Assembly: GCF_022095675.1 (NCBI RefSeq)
Contig: NZ_JAHYSG010000164.1
Coordinates: forward strand, 1-21,008
Length of the DNA stretch: 21,008 bases
Source: Dactylosporangium sp. AC04546
Lineage (GTDB): Bacteria > Actinomycetota > Actinomycetes > Mycobacteriales > Micromonosporaceae
Direction of reading: 5' to 3'
Shown piece by piece: positions 16,371 through 21,008 of this stretch. A model generated the notes under the pieces. It did not search any database. It saw nothing but the letters and a program-made list of their open reading frames with translations, and was not told where the DNA came from. Every line of letters starts with the position of its first letter. Positions within the stretch are counted from its first letter, which is position 1. Position numbers and translations under genes: made by a program.

Positions 16371-17339
16371 ATGGCAGTTCGACGTGCACAGGTGCTCGGG
16401 TTGATCGGCGCGGTCATCCTGCTGATCGGCCTGGCCTCCTGGGGCATCGTGACCGTGCTCAACCGGGCCGGGGAGCTGCCCGAGGCATCTGTCTCGGTCG
16501 AGGCGAAGCGGCCCGACGGCGGCTCGCCGAGCGACGCAGACCTCGACCGGGCCCGCCAGGTTCTGCTGACCCGCATGCGGACGGCCAACGTCGAGGACCC
16601 GCAGGTCGAGCGCGACGGCGACCGGCTGGTGCTGCGCGGCCGCGGAGCGGGCGAGACGATGCTGCGCGAGCTGGTGGGCACCGGCGAGCTGCGGTTCCGG
16701 CGGGTCCTGGCGACCGTGTTCGCCGGCCAGCCGATGACGGGCGCACTGCCGGAGCAGCCCGCGGACGCGGCCCGGCCGGCGGTCGCCGACCGGCTCGGCG
16801 AGGCCTATGCGGCCGCCGCGGCCGTGCAGGACGTCGACCAGGGCAAGGCACTGCCGTCGAGCGTGGCGTCGGCGTTCAGCGCCCTGAGCGCCGCCGACGT
16901 GGCCACGCTGCCGCTGCGGATGCGGCTGCTCGTGCCCGGCGTGACCTGCGCCCAGCTGACCGACGTCGGCGCGGTCGACGAGACGGTGGTGGCGTGTGAC
17001 AAGGAAGGCACGAAGTACCTGCTGGACAAGGCCCGCGTGACCGGCGCCGACATCGGCGGCGCGACGCCGTCGCTCGGGCCGGGCGGCCAGTGGACGGTGA
17101 ACGTGAGGTTCACGGCGGACGGGCAGCGACGCTTCACCGAGCTGAGCCGCGAGCTCGCGCCGCAGCGGGAGCAGCTGGGCATCGTGCTCGACGCGCTCGT
17201 CGTGTCGGCGCCCGCCATCCAGTCGGAGATCACGGGGGAGGTGCAGGTGAGCGGGAACCTGAGCCAGTACCAGACCGAGGTGCTGGCCGGCCAGTTAGCC
17301 GGCGGTGAGCTCCCGGTCCGCCTCACGGTCATCAGCTGA
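16371..17339 (+). CDS. SecD periplasmic-domain (P1 head-like) protein with a single membrane anchor
   Basis: 322 residues from ATG 16371. Residues about 8-29 form one transmembrane helix; the rest is extracytoplasmic. The body resembles the first periplasmic region of SecD. There is an early segment DLDRARQVLLTRMRTANVED followed by LVLRGRG and ELVGTGELRFRRVL. The head-like part includes CDKEGTKYLLDKARVTGADI, QWTVNVRFTADGQRRF and GIVLDALVVSAPAIQSEITG, then VQVSGNLSQYQTEVLAGQL and GGELPVRLTVIS. A true SecD continues with five more membrane helices forming the proton-coupled channel; here the gene stops at that point. It is therefore not a complete translocase subunit. It may assist SecDF or bind exported proteins, or be a repurposed paralogue. 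It is divergent from the sensor kinase and appears to have its own leaderless promoter. Confidence 0.85.
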   Translation: MAVRRAQVLGLIGAVILLIGLASWGIVTVLNRAGELPEASVSVEAKRPDGGSPSDADLDRARQVLLTRMRTANVEDPQVERDGDRLVLRGRGAGETMLRELVGTGELRFRRVLATVFAGQPMTGALPEQPADAARPAVADRLGEAYAAAAAVQDVDQGKALPSSVASAFSALSAADVATLPLRMRLLVPGVTCAQLTDVGAVDETVVACDKEGTKYLLDKARVTGADIGGATPSLGPGGQWTVNVRFTADGQRRFTELSRELAPQREQLGIVLDALVVSAPAIQSEITGEVQVSGNLSQYQTEVLAGQLAGGELPVRLTVIS

Positions 17340-17471
17340 CGACCGCGCGCGGCCCGGCCTGGGACGTCGGCCTGACATGGTGTCGCTGGTCCCTTAAGCA
17401 GCTAGGGCGTGTGGTCGTGGGGATCGGCAGGGCCATGCGGTGACCGGAGCTATGGCAGACAGGCGGTCGGG

Positions 17472-17855
17472 TCAGGACGCTTCCGCCGGCCGAGGAGTGT
17501 CCTCGGCGGCGGCGCGGGCGGCCAGGAGCGCGGGGAGGTGTTCCCGGGACCAGGTACGAGCTGCGGCGATCAGGTCGAGGAGGGATCGGCCCAGGGGTGT
17601 CAGGGCGTACTCGACGCGTGGCGGGTTCTCCGGGTAGGACGTGCGGGTCACCAGGCCGTCGCGTTCCATGGCGCGCAGGGTCTCGGTCAGGACCTTCGCC
17701 GTCACAGCGCGGAGTGGGGCCTGGAGTTCGGTGAAGCGGCGCGGGCCGTGCTCCAGGCACAGGATGACCATGCCGGTCCACTTGTCGCCGATCTGGAACG
17801 GCAGGGCGCTCGACGGGCACATCGGGTCGAAGTCGGGCACGGGAGCGGGCGGCAT
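17472..17855 (-). CDS. HxlR family transcriptional regulator
   Basis: 127 residues from ATG at 17853-17855. The winged helix-turn-helix is recognisable: CPSSALPFQIGDKWTGMVI, HGPRRFTELQAPLRAVTAKV, then LTETLRAMERDGLVTRTSY, and the wing ENPPRVEYALTPLGRSL. C13 sits where redox- or electrophile-sensing members of the family, such as YodB and HypR, keep their reactive Cys; sensing here is inference. It is divergent from an NAD(P)-binding oxidoreductase across 64 nt, the usual arrangement for an HxlR repressor and its target. A TACGGT -10 lies exactly 6 nt before the ATG, so the message is probably leaderless. Confidence 0.93.
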   Translation of the reverse strand: MPPAPVPDFDPMCPSSALPFQIGDKWTGMVILCLEHGPRRFTELQAPLRAVTAKVLTETLRAMERDGLVTRTSYPENPPRVEYALTPLGRSLLDLIAAARTWSREHLPALLAARAAAEDTPRPAEAS

Positions 17856-17861
17856 TTGCCC

Positions 17862-17867
17862 ACCGTA
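17862..17867 (-). promoter_or_regulatory. -10 element TACGGT for the HxlR gene (leaderless)
   Basis: On the minus strand TACGGT is followed by GGGCAA and the ATG, a 6-nt spacing expected when the start codon is the first transcribed base. No clear -35 was found. It lies 38 nt from the facing -10 of the oxidoreductase gene, so one bound repressor could block both. Confidence 0.5.
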
Positions 17868-17879
17868 GCGCCGGTTTCG

Positions 17880-17910
17880 TTGCGGGTACCGGGGTGGGGG
17901 CCGGTAGCGT
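17880..17910 (+). promoter_or_regulatory. Promoter-like TTGCGG-N19-TAGCGT before the oxidoreductase
   Basis: TTGCGG (17880-17885) and TAGCGT (17905-17910) are 19 bp apart, and the ATG at 17920 follows 9 nt after the -10. The -35 and spacer are weak, but the -10 position repeats the leaderless pattern seen at other genes of the window. Confidence 0.4.
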
Positions 17911-17919
17911 CCGCGGGCC

Positions 17920-18627
17920 ATGAGGACGCAGGCGATGAGGATTGCGGTGTTCGGGGCCGGGGGCCGGGCCGGAAGGCGGGTCACGGCGGAGGCGGTGCGG
18001 CGCGGGCATGAGGTCGTGGCCGTCGTACGGGACGTGGTCGCCCACGGCGGGCTCGCGTCCGACGTGGCGGCCCTCAACGCCACGGACGTGGCTGCGCGGA
18101 GTGGCGCCGTCAGCGTCCACCGTGGGGACGTCACCGACGCTGCGTCCGTGCGGCGGCTCGCGGACGGGTGTGACGCCGTCGTCAGTGCTGTCACGCCCGC
18201 GTCCGGGCCGGAGGCGCTGGCTCGGATGCGGCTTGACGAGCGGTACTTCGTCAAGGCGGCGGACGCGCTGCTTGCCGCGCGAGCGCCACGGCTCGCTGTC
18301 GTCGGGCTGTTCGCCACCCTGCACGACGCAAGTGGGGGTTTGGTCATGGACGATCCCTCGGCGTTTCCGCCGCAGCTGCGGGCGTTCGCGCAGGCGCACC
18401 TTGCCGGGCTCGAGCGGCTCCGGGAGGAGACCGACCAGCAGTGGCTGGTGCTCACGCCCACCGCGCGGCTGGAGCCCGACGGGGTGCGGACCGGGCGGTA
18501 CCGGCTCGGGGGAGAGCAGGTGCCCCACGACGAGACCGACGGGCTGTCGTACGCCGACCTCGCCGTCGCCATCCTCGACGAGATCGAGCGGCCGACGCGG
18601 TACGGGCGTGTGGTTGTCTACCGGTGA
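17920..18627 (+). CDS. NAD(P)-binding oxidoreductase (atypical SDR, NmrA/YwnB-like)
   Basis: 235 residues from ATG 17920; an ATG at 17935 gives the more usual N-terminus MRIAVFGAGG, and I prefer 17920 only because of its -10 spacing. The nucleotide-binding glycine motif is FGAGGRAGRRV, followed by the second-strand pattern GHEVVAVVRD and HRGDVTDAASVRRLADGCDA, then VVSAVTP. The family keeps the Rossmann fold but lacks the classic Tyr-x-x-x-Lys pair, so the reaction is uncertain; members act as reductases or redox sensors. Usual length is about 210 residues, so this is normal. It is divergent from HxlR, which probably represses it, possibly in answer to electrophile or oxidative stress. Confidence 0.9.
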   Translation: MRTQAMRIAVFGAGGRAGRRVTAEAVRRGHEVVAVVRDVVAHGGLASDVAALNATDVAARSGAVSVHRGDVTDAASVRRLADGCDAVVSAVTPASGPEALARMRLDERYFVKAADALLAARAPRLAVVGLFATLHDASGGLVMDDPSAFPPQLRAFAQAHLAGLERLREETDQQWLVLTPTARLEPDGVRTGRYRLGGEQVPHDETDGLSYADLAVAILDEIERPTRYGRVVVYR

Positions 18628-19014
18628 GCCAGGCGCGCCTCCGGTGGTGACCCGGCTGGACCTGTGATCGAAACCCTCAGGACGGGAGCAAAGCGGCCGA
18701 ACAGCCACCACCGCCGCTCGGTGCCGCTGCTCTGCCTCGCCACGCTGCTCGGACAGCGTGACGAGGCCGAGCCGGCCACGTCGCGGGTGGTGCTCGTGGA
18801 GGGCGTGGGCTTCATCGTGCCGGCCCTGCGCGCCATCGAGGAGTCGGTGTGGGAGGAGCGGCGACCCTCCGCCAACGCCGGGCCGCCGAGCCTCGCCGGC
18901 GCCCCGCTGGTCAAAATTGACGGCCGTATTCTGCCCCGGATCGACCTGCGGCGCATCGCAAGCACTATGGTGGGCCATCGTGAGCATGCCGCCGCTGATC
19001 CGGTTGGAGATTGA
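18628..19014 (+). pseudogene. CheW-like domain remnant (second half only)
   Basis: A frame with strongly G/C-rich third positions runs from just after the oxidoreductase stop to TGA 19012-19014; a GTG at 18664 could start a 116-residue product. The segment SVPLLCLATLLGQ, then TSRVVLVEGVGFIVPALRAI, then APLVKIDGRILPRIDLRRI follows the order of the second half of CheW/CheA-type domains: a PVVDL..LLG-like strand, a VVVE..G....VD.V stretch, and a VARLDGR...LDL ending. The first half, expected upstream, is missing and replaced by the end of the oxidoreductase gene. It may be a 5'-truncated chemotaxis gene or a small divergent CheW-like protein. No ribosome site is clear, and the end overlaps the next gene's promoter and start. 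Assignment is by eye and moderate. Confidence 0.4.
18966..18971 (+). promoter_or_regulatory. -10 element TATGGT for the class IV aminotransferase (leaderless)
   Basis: TATGGT is followed by 8 nt and GTG at 18980. A weak -35-like TCGACC lies at 18941-18946, a 19-bp spacing. This supports starting the gene at GTG 18980 rather than at ATG 18986. Confidence 0.5.
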
Positions 19015-19759
19015 CGGACGTGAGCCGAAGATCGAGGAGTTGTACCACCCGCTCCTCGTCAACTACGGCCACCTGACCGCCCTCCAGGTGCGCGACGGCC
19101 GGGTGCAGGGCCTGCAGCTGCACCTCGAACGCCTGGTGTCGGCCACGCGGGAGCTGTTCGACGCCGACCTCGACCCGGCACTGGTCCGCAGCCACCTGCG
19201 CCACGCCGTGCGCGACGTGCCGGACGCATCCATCCGGATCAACGTCTACCAGCCGGGCGGCGAGCTGATGATCGTCGTCGCGGTGCGCCCGCCGGCCTCC
19301 CCGCCATCGGAGCCGGTCAGTCTGCGATCGGTGCCGTACGTCCGTCCCGCCGCGCACCTCAAGCACCTGGGCAGCTTCGGCCAGCTGTACTTCGGCCGCC
19401 TCGCGGAACGCGAGGGCTTCGATGACGCCCTGCTCACCGGGCCGGGCGGAGCGATCGCCGAATCGGCCATCCACAATATTGGATTTTTCGACGGTACCGC
19501 CGTGGTCTGGCCGTCAGCGCCGCACCTGGCCGGGATCCAGATGCTCGCGCTGAACCCCGGCCTGGTCGCCGCCGGCCTGCCGGTGCGCTCCGCGCCGGTA
19601 CACCTCGCCGACCTCGGGAACTACCGCGCGGGGTTCCTCACCAACTCCATCGGCGTGGCCGCCGTCCGCCGCATCGACGACGTCGTGCTCCCCGGCGACC
19701 CCGCCTTCCACCGCCTGGTCGAGTCGGCCGCGGCGGCTGTGCCCTGGGACGCGATCTGA
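18980..19759 (+). CDS. Class IV (PLP-dependent) aminotransferase family protein
   Basis: 259 residues from GTG 18980, chosen for its leaderless -10 spacing; ATG 18986 would shorten it by two residues. Fold-type IV features are present: YGHLTALQVRDGRVQGLQLH near the N-terminus, the likely PLP lysine K128 in HLKHLGSFGQLYFGRLA, then EGFDDALLTGPGGAIAESAI followed by HNIGFFDGTAVVWPSAPHLAG. The family includes branched-chain and D-amino-acid aminotransferases and aminodeoxychorismate lyase. This subgroup, with KH(L/V)G(S/T)FG after the lysine, is common in actinobacteria and not well characterised, so the substrate is unknown. Its stop overlaps the apparent CTG start of the Ser/Thr kinase (CTGA), suggesting coupled translation. 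Confidence 0.87.
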   Translation: MSMPPLIRLEIDGREPKIEELYHPLLVNYGHLTALQVRDGRVQGLQLHLERLVSATRELFDADLDPALVRSHLRHAVRDVPDASIRINVYQPGGELMIVVAVRPPASPPSEPVSLRSVPYVRPAAHLKHLGSFGQLYFGRLAEREGFDDALLTGPGGAIAESAIHNIGFFDGTAVVWPSAPHLAGIQMLALNPGLVAAGLPVRSAPVHLADLGNYRAGFLTNSIGVAAVRRIDDVVLPGDPAFHRLVESAAAAVPWDAI

Positions 19760-21008
19760 GCCCCGGCGAGCTGCTGCTGGGCGGCCGCTACCGGCTGGAG
19801 GACCTGCTCGGGACGGGCGGGACCTCGGTCGTGTGGCGGGCCCGCGACGAGGTGCTGGGCCGGGCGGTGGCGGTCAAGGTGCTCACCGGCTCCGCCGACC
19901 CGGAGCGCATCCGCGACGAGGCCCGCAACGCCGCCGCGCTCTCCCACCCGAACCTCGCCCAGGTCTTCGACTACGGCGAGTCCGGCAGCACGCCGTACGT
20001 CGTCATGGAGCTCATCGCCGGCGAGACGCTCGAGCGGCGCCTCGTCGCCGGGCCGGTCCCGCCGGACGAGGCGTTCCGCCTGTGCGCCGAGGTCGCCGCG
20101 GGCCTGGCCGCCGCCCACGACGCCGGCCTCGTGCACCGGGACGTGAAGCCGGCCAACATCATGGTCACCACCACCGGCGCCAAGCTGGTCGACTTCGGCA
20201 TCGCCGCGCCCGCCGGCGCCGGGGAGGAGCGGGTGCTCGGCACGCCCGCGTACGTGGCGCCCGAGCGGATCATGGGCGGCGCCGTCACGCCGGCGTCCGA
20301 CGTGTACGCCCTCGGCGTCGTCCTCTACAAGCTGCTCGCCGGCGTCCTGCCGTGGCCCGGTGAGACGACCACCGGGATCGTCCGCGACCACGTGCACACG
20401 CCGCCGTCGCCGCTGCCCGACCAGCCCGGCGTGCCGCGGCCGATCGCCGCGCTGTGCATGAGCTGCCTGGCGAAGGACCCCGCCAACCGTCCACCGGCCC
20501 GGTTCGTCGCCGACACCCTCGCCCGCGCCGCGGCCCGGGCGGTGCTCGGCGAGCCTCCTGCCGGCACGCCGCGCTGGCGTCTCGCGATGGCGGCGGCAGC
20601 GGTCGCCGTGATGGCGGGCGCGTGGCTGTACTCGGGCGTCAGCCCGCTCCGTGACTCGACCGGCCTGCCGGCACAGGGGCCCGAGGTCGCCTCGTCCTCG
20701 TCATCGCCTTCGTCGTCGGCGGTGCCGGTGCCCGGTTCGTCCACGGTGACCGTCGTTGCCACCGCCTCCAACCTGCCCCGGCAGAGCGGCGGCGCCCCGC
20801 CGGCGACCGCACCGCCTCCGCCGCCGTCCGTGTCGACCGCTCCGTCGGCTTCCGCGGCGCCGCCCGTCACGTTCACCTCGGACGGCGGGACGGCCACGGC
20901 CCGCTGTGCGGACGGGCGTGCCCAGCTGACCGGCTGGGAGGCGGCCCGGGGCGTGCCGCCGGCGCAGGTGACGGCGATGTCGACGAGGTCGTTGCCGTGC
21001 CGGAAGGT
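19756..21008 (+). CDS. Membrane Ser/Thr protein kinase (PknB-like), 3' end outside window; probable CTG start
   Basis: At least 417 residues; the frame runs off the right edge. No ATG, GTG or TTG precedes the glycine loop in this frame back to an in-frame stop near 19424, so translation probably starts at CTG 19756 (LSPGELLLGGRYRL), overlapping the aminotransferase stop as CTGA, with GGGA about 6 nt upstream. Kinase motifs are complete: glycine loop LGTGGTSVVW, VAVKVL (K41), ME-LIAGE hinge, GLVHRDVKPANIMV (D129), LVDFGIA (D146), LGTPAYVAPERI and DVYALGVVLYKLL. After the kinase domain (about 10-265) a single membrane helix lies at about 277-297. A Ser/Pro/Thr-rich extracellular linker follows, and then the start of a small domain beginning FTSDGGTATARCADG. 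It phosphorylates Ser/Thr on unknown targets, with the outside domain likely sensing a signal. Confidence 0.9.
   Translation, partial: MSPGELLLGGRYRLEDLLGTGGTSVVWRARDEVLGRAVAVKVLTGSADPERIRDEARNAAALSHPNLAQVFDYGESGSTPYVVMELIAGETLERRLVAGPVPPDEAFRLCAEVAAGLAAAHDAGLVHRDVKPANIMVTTTGAKLVDFGIAAPAGAGEERVLGTPAYVAPERIMGGAVTPASDVYALGVVLYKLLAGVLPWPGETTTGIVRDHVHTPPSPLPDQPGVPRPIAALCMSCLAKDPANRPPARFVADTLARAAARAVLGEPPAGTPRWRLAMAAAAVAVMAGAWLYSGVSPLRDSTGLPAQGPEVASSSSSPSSSAVPVPGSSTVTVVATASNLPRQSGGAPPATAPPPPPSVSTAPSASAAPPVTFTSDGGTATARCADGRAQLTGWEAARGVPPAQVTAMSTRSLPCRK

Noticed and set aside
15010..16681. Long minus-strand frame extending the response regulator to 777 residues
   Set aside because: The added part runs out of frame through the kinase gene and antisense to the SecD-like gene; only the last 220 residues match a known family.
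17340..17471. Terminator between the SecD-like and HxlR genes
   Set aside because: Only 4-bp or mismatched stems found; nothing convincing.
18618..18965. Minus-strand 115-residue open frame
   Set aside because: Codon-position bias favours the plus frame (CheW-like); the minus product is Arg/Ser-rich without motif.

Overview
The window is high-GC DNA (about 70% or more by eye) with strong G/C preference at third codon positions, many GTG starts, a predicted F420-dependent oxidoreductase and a Ser/Thr kinase with an extracellular tail. This points to an actinobacterium. A CheW-like fragment and the general gene style make a Micromonosporaceae-type organism plausible, but that is inference. No transposase, integrase, tRNA, rRNA or CRISPR array was seen.

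Layout. (1) 1-599: C-terminal part of an exported or lipoprotein-like protein. (2) 600-1039: a long convergent gap with two strong inverted-repeat structures and a 24-bp tandem duplication that reaches the next gene's stop. (3) 1040-5220, minus strand: a translationally coupled pair, a SWIM zinc-finger protein followed by a large helical-repeat (DUF6493-like) protein with an Ala/Gly-rich insert. (4) 5264-7796: an Lrp/AsnC regulator divergent from an EamA-type exporter with an odd purine-rich tail, followed 8 nt later by an ADP-ribosylglycohydrolase. (5) 7784-10184, minus strand: a stand-alone condensation-domain protein, a HAD hydrolase and an F420/PPOX oxidoreductase. (6) 10237-14250: the glycerol operon glpF-glpK-glpD, every junction overlapping. 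(7) 14348-16245, minus strand: a NarL-type response regulator and its sensor kinase, overlapping as GTGA. (8) 16371-17339: a one-helix protein made of a SecD periplasmic domain only. (9) 17472-18627: an HxlR regulator divergent from an NAD(P)-binding oxidoreductase. (10) 18628-19014: a fragment that reads as the second half of a CheW domain. (11) 18980-21008: a class IV aminotransferase overlapping a Ser/Thr kinase that has no canonical start codon and appears to begin at CTG.

How the genes work together. glpFKD is a complete route: glycerol enters through GlpF, is phosphorylated by GlpK and oxidised by GlpD to dihydroxyacetone phosphate. The kinase/regulator pair is a self-contained two-component system with unknown signal and targets. 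Lrp probably controls the neighbouring exporter and HxlR the neighbouring oxidoreductase, as is usual for such divergent pairs. A recurring feature is a TANNNT -10 element 6-9 nt before the start codon at seven genes, which implies widespread leaderless transcription.

The most unusual points are the SWIM/DUF6493 pair standing alone, the CTG-start kinase, the CheW remnant, the stand-alone SecD head domain and the structured convergent spacer. I do not see a clear-cut new defence or mobile system here.
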